Assembly: GCF_003815975.1 (NCBI RefSeq) | Contig: NZ_CP033932.1 | Coordinates: 4,011,501-4,075,500 of the forward strand | Source of the DNA: Chryseobacterium bernardetii | GTDB lineage: Bacteria; Bacteroidota; Bacteroidia; Flavobacteriales; Weeksellaceae | Direction of reading: 5' to 3' | DNA length: 64,000 nt | Shown here: piece by piece, positions 9,586 to 17,757 of the stretch | How the letters are laid out: every line of letters begins with the position of its first letter | Position numbering within the stretch: position 1 is the stretch's first letter | The notes under the pieces: model-generated | Seen by the model: the letters and a program-made list of their open reading frames with translations, nothing else | Database searches by the model: none | What the model was told of the DNA's origin: nothing | Made by a program: the position numbers and the translations under genes

Positions 9586-9726
9586 ATGAAAAAGTTTATT
9601 TTACAAATGAGAAATCCCTCTTTCGCATTTGATAAAGATCTGATTTCCCGCACAGTTCTGCAGTCTGCCCTGATTCCGGGGGATTATAGGAAAGCTGCTG
9701 GATTTGGCAGTACCATTAACAATTAA
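9586..9726 (+). CDS. Small unassigned reading frame (46 aa), possibly part of the decayed region
   Basis: ATG 9586 opens a 46-codon frame starting MKKFILQMRNPSFAFDKD. It has no signal peptide and no recognised family. It follows directly on a region full of frameshifted fragments, so it may be a remnant of the C-terminal part of the same or another lost gene. It stops just before the next gene's start at 9737. Confidence 0.2.
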   Translation: MKKFILQMRNPSFAFDKDLISRTVLQSALIPGDYRKAAGFGSTINN

Positions 9727-9736
9727 AAATATGATT

Positions 9737-10882
9737 ATGAAAAAAATCAGCTTATTGATCAGCATTATTTATACAGTTCTTTCATCAGCTCAGGTAGGTA
9801 TAGGAACAACAACTCCAGATCCGAATTCTGATATTACCTTAGGTTCTTCCAATAAAGGTTTACTTTTGAATAAAGTAGCACTTGCCTCCACCACATCCAA
9901 TGTATACAGTGAAGGAATGTTTCTTTATAATACTGCTACAACCAACGATGTAACACCAGGTATTTATCTGAGTAACGGTTCTTCATGGACTAAAGTTATT
10001 GATGCCCTCACTTTACACTCAATATTATCCTCTAATTGGAAGGCAACAGGTAATAATCTTTCTGCCACAGACTTTATAGGAAGTACCAATGCGCAGCCTC
10101 TGATTCTGAAAACCAATGATAATGAAAGAGTCAGGATAGATTCGGATGGGAAACTTGGAATTGGAACTAATTCACCACAAGGGATTATAGATATCAGCTC
10201 AGCAAATTCAACACTTGTATTACCCAGAAATACAAATCCGCCAGCCAATATAAACAATCCTGTAGCAGGAATGGTTATATACGATTCATCCAATAAAACA
10301 TTACGTTATTATAATGGAACACAATGGAGCACAATGATTTCCTCACAAACCCTTACAACAGCCAATGAAGGAGTTGTAAAGATGAACAGTGGTGCAGGAA
10401 TAAAACCTTCGTTTGCTTTTAGAACATCAGGAGGAATTGCTTTAAACAGTTATCAAAATATCATCTACCAGACTCCGGTTAATATTATAACAGATTTTTC
10501 ACCAGCCCCCGCAACAAGCTGGCCTGAAAACATTGCATCTCCAGCCGTAGCCAATATCTATGACCAAAGTAATGGTAGATTTCTTGATAATTCAGTGGCA
10601 GGGCAGGTTAATACATGGAGAATTATTGCCAAATATGAAAACAAAAATAATGGTTCGGTAGCATTTGTAACAGTTAATATGTCTAATACGAACAATACAT
10701 TTTCAATAGACCAGACAGCCGTTGCGCCTAATGGGGTCACTACAGGAAACCTTGTTTTCTATCTCACTACTGTAGCAGACTCATCTTCTTTTACTAATGG
10801 GTATACTATTAAAATTAAATCAGATACAGCCATGGATGTTATTATTGATAATATCACAAGGGTTTCCCAGGCAAAAGATTAA
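9737..10882 (+). CDS. Secreted repeat protein, tail-fibre-like GIGTT motif
   Basis: A Sec signal peptide (MKKISLLISIIYTVLSSAQ) is followed by a mature region rich in Thr, Ser and Asn. The motif QVGIGTTTPDPNSDITLG at the mature N-terminus recurs as LGIGTNSPQGIIDISSAN near residue 140, and each is followed by a LLLNKV or LVLPRN segment and a GMFLYN or GMVIYD segment, so the N-terminal half is an imperfect duplication. Such proteins are common in Chryseobacterium and look like surface or fibre-type domains. No type IX sorting domain is visible. A second ATG at 9731 would add two residues. Function unknown. Confidence 0.75.
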   Translation: MKKISLLISIIYTVLSSAQVGIGTTTPDPNSDITLGSSNKGLLLNKVALASTTSNVYSEGMFLYNTATTNDVTPGIYLSNGSSWTKVIDALTLHSILSSNWKATGNNLSATDFIGSTNAQPLILKTNDNERVRIDSDGKLGIGTNSPQGIIDISSANSTLVLPRNTNPPANINNPVAGMVIYDSSNKTLRYYNGTQWSTMISSQTLTTANEGVVKMNSGAGIKPSFAFRTSGGIALNSYQNIIYQTPVNIITDFSPAPATSWPENIASPAVANIYDQSNGRFLDNSVAGQVNTWRIIAKYENKNNGSVAFVTVNMSNTNNTFSIDQTAVAPNGVTTGNLVFYLTTVADSSSFTNGYTIKIKSDTAMDVIIDNITRVSQAKD

Positions 10883-10975
10883 ATAACAGACACTTTCAGG
10901 AAAAGACCTGGCGGTTACAATGCCAGTTTGGGCAAAAAAGACTATCTTTACAGCAACCAAACAAACAGTATTAAT

Positions 10976-11458
10976 ATGTCAGTAACACCAGAAGGAGCCA
11001 GGAAGGCTCAGTTATCTTTATCTGAAAGGGCACCAGTAGCTCATGCCGTTCTTTCAGGAGCAGAAAATATTTCAAAGTACAGCAAAGGAGTATGCCACGA
11101 TGTGGTTGCTTATACTCTTTACATGAGAGGGGCCAAGATCAGTCCGGATCAATTGGCAGGTTCAGCAGGTCAAAAATGGTTAGAAACCTTCAACTATTCC
11201 GGAGGAAAAAAATGGGACGGTTATTCCCCAATACCTAAAGGAAAAGCCATTGGTTTCTACAGGCTTATTGATAAGACTTGGTTCCATTCAGCCGTTACAA
11301 CAGGGAACGGGAATGAGATCAGATCAGTCAACGGGTTTTCCTTAGGTTCAGCATGGTCTGTTCCGGTAGATATGAAATGGGTTCTTGGAAAAATCAATTC
11401 TGATGGAACTTTTAACTATGACGGTACTAAAATAGAAGTGTACATATCTCCTTTATAG
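10976..11458 (+). CDS. Orphan effector-like domain with putative Cys-His hydrolase pattern
   Basis: I use ATG 10976 (MSVTPEGARKAQLSLSERAP, 160 aa), but the same frame is open from 10883 and reads RPGGYNASLGKKDYLYSNQ before that ATG, as if a longer protein once preceded it. Conserved-looking elements are KGVCHDVVAYTLYMRGA, GKAIGFYRL, WFHSAVTTGNG and IRSVNG. A cysteine on a helix, then a histidine on a strand, then Asn or Asp is the order seen in papain-like and NlpC-type hydrolases, and in toxin domains at the ends of polymorphic effectors. There is no signal peptide and no recognisable delivery domain. The enzymatic reading is inference, and no adjacent immunity gene is identifiable. Confidence 0.5.
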   Translation: MSVTPEGARKAQLSLSERAPVAHAVLSGAENISKYSKGVCHDVVAYTLYMRGAKISPDQLAGSAGQKWLETFNYSGGKKWDGYSPIPKGKAIGFYRLIDKTWFHSAVTTGNGNEIRSVNGFSLGSAWSVPVDMKWVLGKINSDGTFNYDGTKIEVYISPL

Positions 11459-11476
11459 CAGGTATTCTAAAAAAAT

Positions 11477-11508
11477 AAAACTCCTTAAATTTTTTTAAGG
11501 AGTTTTTT
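11477..11508. terminator. Bidirectional terminator between effector-like gene and zur
   Basis: AAAACTCCTTAAA (11477-11489) pairs with TTTAAGGAGTTTT (11494-11506) across a short T-rich loop and is followed by T's on both strands. It lies between a + strand gene ending at 11458 and a - strand gene ending at 11556, so it can serve both. Confidence 0.8.
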
Positions 11509-11555
11509 ATTTTACAGAATAATAGCCTTTTTGTTTATAAAGGTATTATCAGAAA

Positions 11556-11942
11556 CTAAGCATTACATTTCGGGCAAATTCCACTGATAATAAAATTGTA
11601 TTCCTCAGCAATAAAATGATCCGGTAAACTGATTTCCGGGATTGCATTCTCAATACAGGTAACAGAATGACATTTTTTACAGTTAAAATGAACATGGTTA
11701 TGAAAATGCTGTTCATGGGTGCATTTTCCTATGCATTTTGCAAAATTGACAACGCCATCCACATTCACAATCCTATGGATAGCACCTTCATTTTCAAGTC
11801 TTTCTAAAACTCTGTAGATGGTAACCCTGTTACAGAGATCACCTAATTTCTTCTGAATATCCGAATGACTCAAAGCCACCTCAGATCCATTAATGAGATT
11901 TAAAATTTCAGTTTTGGCGTGGGTATTTCTGACCTGTTTCAT
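11556..11942 (-). CDS. zur: Fur-family metal regulator, probably the zinc regulator Zur
   Basis: This 128-residue protein has an N-terminal winged helix (LSHSDIQKKLG...NRVTIYRVLERLENEGAIHR) typical of Fur proteins and a C-terminal dimerisation domain with the structural zinc pairs CKKC and CPKC plus a histidine cluster (HEQHFHNHVHFNCKKC). It is divergent from a MerC-like gene and a COG0523 GTPase gene. The intergenic region carries two 15-bp palindromes that recur before other predicted zinc genes here. Zinc rather than iron specificity is inferred from that company and from the palindrome type, which differs from the classical AT-rich Fur box. Confidence 0.8.
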   Translation of the reverse strand: MKQVRNTHAKTEILNLINGSEVALSHSDIQKKLGDLCNRVTIYRVLERLENEGAIHRIVNVDGVVNFAKCIGKCTHEQHFHNHVHFNCKKCHSVTCIENAIPEISLPDHFIAEEYNFIISGICPKCNA

Positions 11943-11949
11943 ATTTTAA

Positions 11950-12004
11950 TGCAACTAAGTTGCGTTATTTAAATTTTTATATTTACATTTGCAACAAAGT
12001 TACA
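11950..12004 (+). promoter_or_regulatory. MerC/COG0523 promoter flanked by two predicted Zur boxes
   Basis: Box 1 is TGCAACTAAGTTGCG (11950-11964) and box 2 is TGCAACAAAGTTACA (11990-12004). Both fit TGCAAC-N3-GTTGCA and their centres are 40 bp apart. A Bacteroidota promoter sits on top: -33 TTG at 11960-11962 inside box 1, a 21-bp spacer, and -7 TACATTTG at 11984-11991 overlapping box 2. A repressor bound to both boxes would cover the whole promoter, and also the start of divergent zur, which implies autoregulation. Confidence 0.7.
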
Positions 12005-12031
12005 ATAACAAATTTAAATCCTCATCTTTTT

Positions 12032-12370
12032 ATGAAGTCTAAAATTCTAGATGCCGTAGGAATCTCTGCCGCCGTTTTATGCCTGATTCACTGCATTGTT
12101 TTCCCTTTATTGCTTATCATTCCGTTGGGAATATCACATAATCCGTATATCGACCTGATATTTCTTATTATCGGAACCCTTGTGGTTTACAGACAAACAA
12201 AAACAATACCCAATAATTGGTTACGGATTTTATTCTGGTCTTCCATCGGATTAATTGCTGCTTCCATATTATTTGACCTGATCTTTGAAGTTCATCTGCC
12301 TTTAATCTATGCAGGAACCGCAGGACTCATTACAGCCCATATCATCAACTTTAAAAATCATAAACATTAG
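12032..12370 (+). CDS. MerC-domain membrane protein, predicted zinc-related
   Basis: The ATG at 12032 ([10 protein letters not shown]) is preferred to an upstream in-frame ATG at 11960, because the latter would place the start before the -7 element and inside the operator region. The 112-residue product has four membrane segments. The first carries the paired cysteines of the MerC family ([16 protein letters not shown]). MerC proteins move Hg2+ in mercury operons, but there is no mer operon here. The gene sits behind two Zur boxes and 5 bp before a COG0523 GTPase gene, so a role in zinc import or handling is more likely. That is an inference from context. Confidence 0.75.
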   Translation: MKSKILDAVGISAAVLCLIHCIVFPLLLIIPLGISHNPYIDLIFLIIGTLVVYRQTKTIPNNWLRILFWSSIGLIAASILFDLIFEVHLPLIYAGTAGLITAHIINFKNHKH

Positions 12371-12375
12371 CAAAT

Positions 12376-13575
12376 ATGAAGAAGAAACTCCCCGTAACAG
12401 TACTCAGCGGCTTTTTAGGAGCCGGAAAAACAACCTTATTAAACCATATTCTGCATAATAAACAAGGTTTAAAAGTAGCTGTTATTGTGAATGATATGAG
12501 CGAAGTGAATATTGATGCCCGGTTGGTAGAGAATCAGAATACCCTTTCCAGAACGGAAGAAAAACTGGTTGAAATGAGTAATGGATGCATCTGCTGTACG
12601 TTGAGAGAAGATCTTATGGTAGAAGTGGAACGTTTAGCCCACGAAAACCGTTTCGACTATCTTTTGATCGAAAGTACAGGCATCAGCGAACCTATTCCCG
12701 TAGCACAAACATTTACTTATACTGACGAAGAAAATGGAATAGACCTTTCCCGTTTCAGCTATATAGACACCATGGTAACAGTAGTAGATGGGTTTAATTT
12801 CATGAAAGATTTTGCTTCCCATGAACGGTTGGCAGACCGTGATCTTACGGATATTGAAGGAGATCACCGTACTATTGTCAATCTTCTTACAGATCAGATT
12901 GAGTTTGCCAATGTTATTATTTTAAATAAAACAGACTTAGTTGACTCTGGAACACTTGGCTTTTTGAAATCAGCAATCAAGAAACTCAACCCTGAAGCTG
13001 CCATTATGGAATCAGAATTTGGCAAAATTGATCCTCAGCATATTTTAAATACAAAACTCTTTGATTTTGATAAAGCACAGGCGTCAGCAGGCTGGCAAAA
13101 AGAATTACAATCTGAACATCATACCCCTGAAACAGAAGAATACGGAATAGGTTCTTTGGTATTTAGAGATAAAAGGCCATTTCATCCGCTAAGGCTTTGG
13201 GAATTTCTCAATAATTATCCCGAAGGCATATTAAGGGCTAAAGGGCTTTTCTGGTTAGCCTCAAGATCAGATGATGCTTTAAATTTTTCCCAGGCAGGAG
13301 GCTCATTTCGCCTGGAGAAGGCAGGAGTGTGGTGGAGCAGTATGCCTATGAGCCATAGGGTGCAATACGCATCATTTGTAGAGAATCAGGAATTTATTGA
13401 GAGCAGATGGGATAAATACTGGGGTGACAGAATAAATGAACTGGTTTTTATAGGACAGTATCTGGATAAAGAACAAATCCTGCAGGACCTTTCCATCTGC
13501 CTTATCAATGACCAGGAAAAGGAACTATTTGACCAAAAGATAGATTTTGAAGACCCGTTTCCCCAGCATATTTAA
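12376..13575 (+). CDS. COG0523 (CobW/YciC/ZagA-type) GTPase, zinc metallochaperone candidate
   Basis: The 399-residue protein has a P-loop G12-FLGAGKTT, the metal-binding CxCC motif (C71-I-C73-C74, in [11 protein letters not shown]), the GTPase motif NKTD and a CobW_C domain ([20 protein letters not shown]). COG0523 proteins use GTP to deliver metals, and the Zur-controlled subgroup (YciC/ZagA) supplies zinc under starvation. It is co-transcribed with the MerC-like gene (5-bp gap) behind the Zur boxes, which supports the zinc branch rather than cobalamin or nitrile hydratase. There is no signal peptide, so it acts in the cytoplasm. Length is normal for the family. Confidence 0.85.
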   Translation: MKKKLPVTVLSGFLGAGKTTLLNHILHNKQGLKVAVIVNDMSEVNIDARLVENQNTLSRTEEKLVEMSNGCICCTLREDLMVEVERLAHENRFDYLLIESTGISEPIPVAQTFTYTDEENGIDLSRFSYIDTMVTVVDGFNFMKDFASHERLADRDLTDIEGDHRTIVNLLTDQIEFANVIILNKTDLVDSGTLGFLKSAIKKLNPEAAIMESEFGKIDPQHILNTKLFDFDKAQASAGWQKELQSEHHTPETEEYGIGSLVFRDKRPFHPLRLWEFLNNYPEGILRAKGLFWLASRSDDALNFSQAGGSFRLEKAGVWWSSMPMSHRVQYASFVENQEFIESRWDKYWGDRINELVFIGQYLDKEQILQDLSICLINDQEKELFDQKIDFEDPFPQHI

Positions 13576-13593
13576 AATTTAACCATTTATTAA

Positions 13594-13608
13594 TGCAACT
13601 AAGTATCA
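13594..13608 (+). promoter_or_regulatory. Degenerate Zur-like box before alkaline phosphatase
   Basis: TGCAACTAAGTATCA has an intact left half-site (TGCAACTAAG) identical to box 1 at 11950 but a damaged right half. It is 47 bp upstream of the phosphatase start. No clear TAnnTTTG element follows. It may be a weak site or a remnant. Confidence 0.4.
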
Positions 13609-13655
13609 TTAAATAAAAATATAAAAATAACTTAGTCTATCATTTTTTATACTAT

Positions 13656-15050
13656 ATGGATAGAAGAAAATTTCTAAAAGGCTCAGCATTACTTACCGGG
13701 TTATTATCCCTTTCACCGTCTGAGCTTTGGAGTTCAAGCAAAAATACAGGACATCCAAAAGCTGGAAAGGCAAAAAATATCATATTCATGATTAGCGATG
13801 GAATGAGCCTCGGGACGCTTTCAATGGCGGATCTTTATTCCAGGAATATTTTGGGAAAAGAAAGTCAATGGCTCAGCTTATATCGTGAGAAGAAAGTCTC
13901 ACGCGCATTGATGGATACAGCTTCTGCAAACTCTATCGTAACAGATTCTGCCGCTGCAAGTTCTGCTTTTGGAGGCGGAATAAGGGTACAAAACGGTGCC
14001 TTAAATATAGGGGCAAATGGTGAAGTTCATGTCCCAATATGGCAGAAATATAAAAAAGCCGGGAAAAAGATCGGTTGTGTTACAACAGTTACTGTTACCC
14101 ATGCTACCCCTGCCGGTTTCTGTATCAATTCCGCCAAAAGAAATGCAGAATCTCAAATTGCTGAAATGTATGCAGAGCTGGGCTTCGATGTACTGATGGG
14201 AGGCGGAGATGAATTTTTTAACCCTTTAAAAAGAGAAGATCAGAAAGACCTTTATTCCGTTTATAGAAAAAAGAACTTTCAGATTGTAAAGAATCGTACA
14301 GATCTTCAAAACATCACAAAAGGAAACAGTGTTTTAGGCATCTTCAGTACAGGAGCTTTACCTTACAGTATTGACAGAACTCATCTTAAAGAGCTTCAGA
14401 ATACACCTACTTTAGCGGAGATGACCAGCGCGGCTATTGATCAGATGAAAGAACATCCTGAAGGTTTTGTCCTTCAGATTGAAGCAGGAAAAGTAGACTG
14501 GGCTGCTCATGCCAATGATATAGCAGCACTGATTCATGATCAGCTGGCATTTGATGAAGCAATAAAAAAAGTAATGGATTTTGCTGAAAAAGATGGAAAT
14601 ACTTTAGTAATTATTACTACAGATCACGGAAATGCCAATCCGGGAACCATTTATGGAGCTGCTGCTACAAAAAATTTCAACAGTATTTCAAACTATCAAT
14701 ATACCAATGAATATATCCTGAATAGAATTCATAAAGATTATTCTGCAAAAGATATTAAAGACTGGATCTATGAAGCTAACAAACTTATTCTGACAGATGA
14801 GGAAGCCAGGCATTTACAAAGTTTTTATAACGGGCTTGAGAAAGAAGAAGGACTTTATAATTATAAGAAACTGCCATTTAAACTTTATTCCGAAATTCAA
14901 AAAAACCGGAACTCAGTAGGCTGGATCAGTATGGACCACTCAGGAGATTATGTAGAAGTAGCGGCCTACGGACCGGGAAGTCAGCTTTTACAGCCTTACA
15001 TCAAAAATACAGATCTGCATCATCTTATGCTGGAAGCATCCCCTATATAA
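13656..15050 (+). CDS. Alkaline phosphatase, Tat-exported
   Basis: This 464-residue PhoA-superfamily enzyme has a twin-arginine type signal (DRRKFLKGSALLTG) and so is probably exported folded with its metals. Visible active-site elements are the metal-binding ISDGMS near the N-terminus, the nucleophile region VTDSAAASSAFGGG, EAGKVDWAAHAND, ITTDHGNANPG and a C-terminal DHSGDYVEVAAYGPG histidine motif. It hydrolyses phosphate monoesters using two zinc and one magnesium ions. It lies 80 bp after the zinc GTPase gene with a partial Zur-like palindrome between them. Whether it is controlled by zinc or phosphate is not clear from the sequence. Confidence 0.85.
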   Translation: MDRRKFLKGSALLTGLLSLSPSELWSSSKNTGHPKAGKAKNIIFMISDGMSLGTLSMADLYSRNILGKESQWLSLYREKKVSRALMDTASANSIVTDSAAASSAFGGGIRVQNGALNIGANGEVHVPIWQKYKKAGKKIGCVTTVTVTHATPAGFCINSAKRNAESQIAEMYAELGFDVLMGGGDEFFNPLKREDQKDLYSVYRKKNFQIVKNRTDLQNITKGNSVLGIFSTGALPYSIDRTHLKELQNTPTLAEMTSAAIDQMKEHPEGFVLQIEAGKVDWAAHANDIAALIHDQLAFDEAIKKVMDFAEKDGNTLVIITTDHGNANPGTIYGAAATKNFNSISNYQYTNEYILNRIHKDYSAKDIKDWIYEANKLILTDEEARHLQSFYNGLEKEEGLYNYKKLPFKLYSEIQKNRNSVGWISMDHSGDYVEVAAYGPGSQLLQPYIKNTDLHHLMLEASPI

Positions 15051-15092
15051 CTGAAAGTTTCATATCATATATCATTTTTAATTTGGTTTCAG

Positions 15093-15126
15093 AACAGGCT
15101 CTACAAAATAATTGAAGAGCCTGTTT
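15093..15126. terminator. Bidirectional terminator between phosphatase and XRE/S24 regulator
   Basis: AACAGGCTCT (15093-15102) pairs perfectly with AGAGCCTGTT (15116-15125), with a 13-nt loop and short T runs on both sides. It separates two convergent genes. Confidence 0.7.
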
Positions 15127-15150
15127 ATTGTATCCGGCAAACCGGTATAT

Positions 15151-15942
15151 TTATTTTGAAGACTTTCTACGGCGTGCAGAAACCTTTTTGTCCAATTCTC
15201 TGATATCCTGTCTTAATTCCCTGAACATTTCCTTGAAATTGTAACTCTCATAATCTCCCGGCTCAAAATCTTCAGGGAAAATTCCTGAAGCATACTGCCA
15301 GATTTCTACAATATCCTCAAGCGGAATATCATAGGGCTCATAAAAAGAGTTATCTGCACTCACACAAATAGCATTTCCTTTATGCTCTTTAAAACGTTTA
15401 TAGGTAATCCCGTCATTCTGAGTAATGAAAACATAAGTCTTTCCGGGTTTCAGTTCGCTAACCCCTTCCACATATTTTCCTACAATGTATGAACCATTTC
15501 TGAAAGGCGGCATAGAATCTCCGTCTGCGGGAAAAGCCCTGTATTTTCCATTATTTAAGAAGGGGAGGGCAATACGCTGAAGACTTTCAATATATCCTAC
15601 ATCGCTGTAACCTTCCAGATATCCCATGGAAGCTTTTTGCGGAATGATTTCTATGGTATCATTTCCAAGGTCATCCACTGCCACCGGAAGAATAATTCTG
15701 TTATCCGGAAGTTTCAGCATATCTTCCGTAGAATATTTTTGAAGATCAACAGATAATAACAGATCTATACTTACATGAAAATATTTGGATATCTTAATAA
15801 GAAGCTCAATAGGAGGCTCTGAAATTCCGTTTTCGTATTTAGAATATCTCACCCGGGAGATTGCAAGGTCATCTGCTACATTTTGCTGAGAAAGCTTTCT
15901 CTTCGCTCTCAGGGAGCGTATATTATTTGAAAAAATTGACAT
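15151..15942 (-). CDS. XRE/Cro-C1 regulator with S24 (LexA/CI-like) C-terminal domain
   Basis: Starting at ATG 15942 (MSIFSNNIRSLRAKRKLSQQ) gives 263 residues; a further upstream start at 15990 is possible but adds a non-conserved hydrophobic stretch. Residues 5-60 are an HTH_XRE domain (LSQQNVADDLAISRVRYSKYENG). The C-terminal half is S24-like, with PADGDSMPPF supplying the serine and DGITYKRFKEH the lysine of the dyad. Such proteins are phage or stress type repressors, and in Bacteroidota they are common stand-alone regulators. No phage genes are adjacent. A basic tail (KKVSARRRKSSK) follows. Targets are unknown. Confidence 0.8.
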   Translation of the reverse strand: MSIFSNNIRSLRAKRKLSQQNVADDLAISRVRYSKYENGISEPPIELLIKISKYFHVSIDLLLSVDLQKYSTEDMLKLPDNRIILPVAVDDLGNDTIEIIPQKASMGYLEGYSDVGYIESLQRIALPFLNNGKYRAFPADGDSMPPFRNGSYIVGKYVEGVSELKPGKTYVFITQNDGITYKRFKEHKGNAICVSADNSFYEPYDIPLEDIVEIWQYASGIFPEDFEPGDYESYNFKEMFRELRQDIRELDKKVSARRRKSSK

Positions 15943-15990
15943 TGATAGAAATATGTCCGCAAAAATACGAATTTTGCCTGCTGTTATCAA

Positions 15991-16380
15991 TAATACATTA
16001 TGGCTTTTGCCATAAAATTTGGAGAATTTTATAATTTGTTAACTAAAGCCAATACAACGGGTTGAAAAAGCACCTTTTTTACCTGCTTTCACCTTCATTT
16101 TTAGCTTTAGTCAACCTCATTTTAACATATTTTAAATATTAACCATAAAAAAATTCATTTAGATTAAAAATATTAACTCCAATATTTAAAATTTGAAATA
16201 TGTTTTTTAAAATTTAGTAAATCAGCCAGATACAATTAAAAAACGATATTCATAATATTAAACATTTATATTAACAAAATATTAAATGATAAAATTATTT
16301 AATTATTTTATTCAAAATAATATGAGCTTATTATTATTTATCATATATTTGTGATGTATTAATCATATAAAATTTTAATC
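15991..16380. other. AT-rich intergenic region with promoter of the glycine-zipper peptide
   Basis: About 390 bp with no gene and very high AT content. The only element I can name is TATATTTG at 16344-16351, a good -7 box placed 30 bp before the peptide start. No clear -33 TTG is found at the expected distance. The rest may be a regulatory or bent-DNA region. Confidence 0.5.
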
Positions 16381-16665
16381 ATGAAAAATTTCAAAAAACT
16401 AGACAGAAACGAACTAAAATCTATTTCAGGAGAAGGATTACTTGATCCAATCGGTGGATTAATCGGTGGTCTAGGTGGCGTTGTTGGTGGCGTTATCGGA
16501 GGAGTAGGTACTATCGTTGGCGGTGTTGTTGGCGGTGTAGGTTCTACAGTAGGTGGAGTTATCGGCGGTGTAGGTACCGTTGTAGGAAACGCTTTATGCC
16601 AAACACAGTGCGTAGTTAATGGTGTAATCCACATCAAATTATTAGAATGTGGTTCTACTTGCTAA
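16381..16665 (+). CDS. Glycine-zipper bacteriocin-like peptide (94 aa)
   Basis: The leader MKNFKKLDRNELKSISGEG matches the flavobacterial bacteriocin-like leaders, with GEG in place of a double glycine. The core is almost only Gly, Val and Ile, and contains three near-identical 11-residue repeats at 36-46, 47-57 and 58-68 (GGVIGGVGTIV, GGVVGGVGSTV, GGVIGGVGTVV). This gives continuous GxxxG spacing typical of membrane-inserting glycine zippers. The end has two CxxxC pairs (CQTQC, CGSTC). Codons differ between repeats, so the pattern is kept at protein level. It has its own promoter element and terminator. A membrane-active secreted peptide is plausible, but no export or modification gene is adjacent. 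Confidence 0.7.
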   Translation: MKNFKKLDRNELKSISGEGLLDPIGGLIGGLGGVVGGVIGGVGTIVGGVVGGVGSTVGGVIGGVGTVVGNALCQTQCVVNGVIHIKLLECGSTC

Positions 16666-16696
16666 TCAGCAGCTCCATTAAAAGTTAAAAAGGTAT

Positions 16697-16720
16697 ACCG
16701 CTCTGAAAAGAGCGGTTTTA
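16697..16720 (+). terminator. Terminator of the glycine-zipper peptide gene
   Basis: ACCGCTCT (16697-16704), tetraloop GAAA, AGAGCGGT (16709-16716), then TTTTATT. A strong compact hairpin 32 bp after the stop codon; it makes the gene a single-gene unit. Confidence 0.85.
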
Positions 16721-16754
16721 TTATTTTCATAAAAGAGCATTTCAAATAAATAAA

Positions 16755-16762
16755 AACATACC
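16755..16762. repeat. Left target-site duplication AACATACC
   Basis: Directly abuts the left inverted repeat of the insertion sequence and is identical to 18149-18156 at its right end. Confidence 0.9.
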
Positions 16763-16785
16763 GGATCAAGTGCAAAAGTTGGGGA

Positions 16786-17757
16786 CTAGGCAAAAAGTTT
16801 AGCTAATCTGAAGATAAAAAAGGTTCTGTCTTTTACTCCTCTGAGCTGCATTCTGAAGTTTTTTATTTTCGCATTGAAAGATTCAGCAGCAGCATTGGTG
16901 CTTCTTTGATCAAAGTAGTTGAGAATATTTCTATAATGATTCATTATTGTTTTTCTTAAGGTAGAAAAAGATTTAAAATCTGCTTCTTCCACATTTCTAA
17001 ACCAATGGGCTAGTTTAGTCATGGCTACAGATTTCGAAATATTCTGGTTATAAATTTTTCTAAGTCCATCAGTCAATTCATATGCCTGTTCCAGATCAGG
17101 ATACTGGGTAAAAAGGATCGAAGCTCTTTGTTTCTGGGACAGAGTCCATTTCTCACGGCTTTTATATAGTAAATACCTGCTTCTTGCCAGGAGCTGTTTC
17201 CGGGTATCTCCATTTGTAAAAACTTCTGTTTCAGCTGAGTGACTGTTAAGAGGATTGTTTTCCATTTCAATAGCCTCCCAGCGATGCCTGATCCTGATCT
17301 CCTGAAGGGCCTCTATGGACAGCTTCTGAACATGAAAACGATCAATAACCTGTACTGCATCAGGAAAGCAGCGTTGGGCAATACGCTTCATGGAACCCGC
17401 CATATCCAATGTAATTTCGTTTACCTTCATCCGAAGTTTTCTGCTGATCTTCAAAAGATGTGTGATGACAAAATCACTTTGGGTACCTTTTATCATAGCA
17501 ACAATACTTCCTTTTCTCCCTTTTGCTTTTTTGGAGGTAAGAACGGTATAAAGTTCTCCATCAGATAATGCTACTTCGTCTAAAGATAAGGAGGCTGAGA
17601 TATTTCCAGGGTAAATGATCCAGTCCTCTGCGTGCGGTTTTTGTTCCCAGCTATGATATTCGCTGAGATTATTCTTGTATTGCCTCTGGAAGGTCTTGCC
17701 TTTGATCCCGAAAAATTCTGCTATAACTTTTAGGGGAAGAGCTTTAGTGTCTGCTAA
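16786..17757 (-). CDS. ISL3/ISAon1-type transposase, catalytic part (frame 2)
   Basis: This is the DDE catalytic part, about 323 residues if read from the frameshift at the A8 run (17758-17765); an internal ATG at 17496 would give only 236. The frame opens LADTKALPLKVIAEFFGIKG and contains LSLDEVALSDG (first Asp region), EITLDMAGSMKRI (second), the helical insertion, and ASTNAAAESFNAKIKN-like RSTNAAAESFNAKIKNF with the catalytic Glu. It lacks its own start and DNA-binding N-terminus, which are in the overlapping frame at 17744-18097. It should be made as a fusion by a +1 shift. Confidence 0.85.
   Translation of the reverse strand, partial: LADTKALPLKVIAEFFGIKGKTFQRQYKNNLSEYHSWEQKPHAEDWIIYPGNISASLSLDEVALSDGELYTVLTSKKAKGRKGSIVAMIKGTQSDFVITHLLKISRKLRMKVNEITLDMAGSMKRIAQRCFPDAVQVIDRFHVQKLSIEALQEIRIRHRWEAIEMENNPLNSHSAETEVFTNGDTRKQLLARSRYLLYKSREKWTLSQKQRASILFTQYPDLEQAYELTDGLRKIYNQNISKSVAMTKLAHWFRNVEEADFKSFSTLRKTIMNHYRNILNYFDQRSTNAAAESFNAKIKNFRMQLRGVKDRTFFIFRLAKLFA

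Noticed and set aside
11960..12031. The earlier ATG at 11960 for the MerC-like gene
   Set aside because: It lies upstream of the -7 box and between two operator palindromes, so it would not be transcribed from this promoter.
12032..12370. A mercury-resistance locus because of the MerC domain
   Set aside because: No merA, merR, merP or merT is present and the promoter carries zinc-type boxes.
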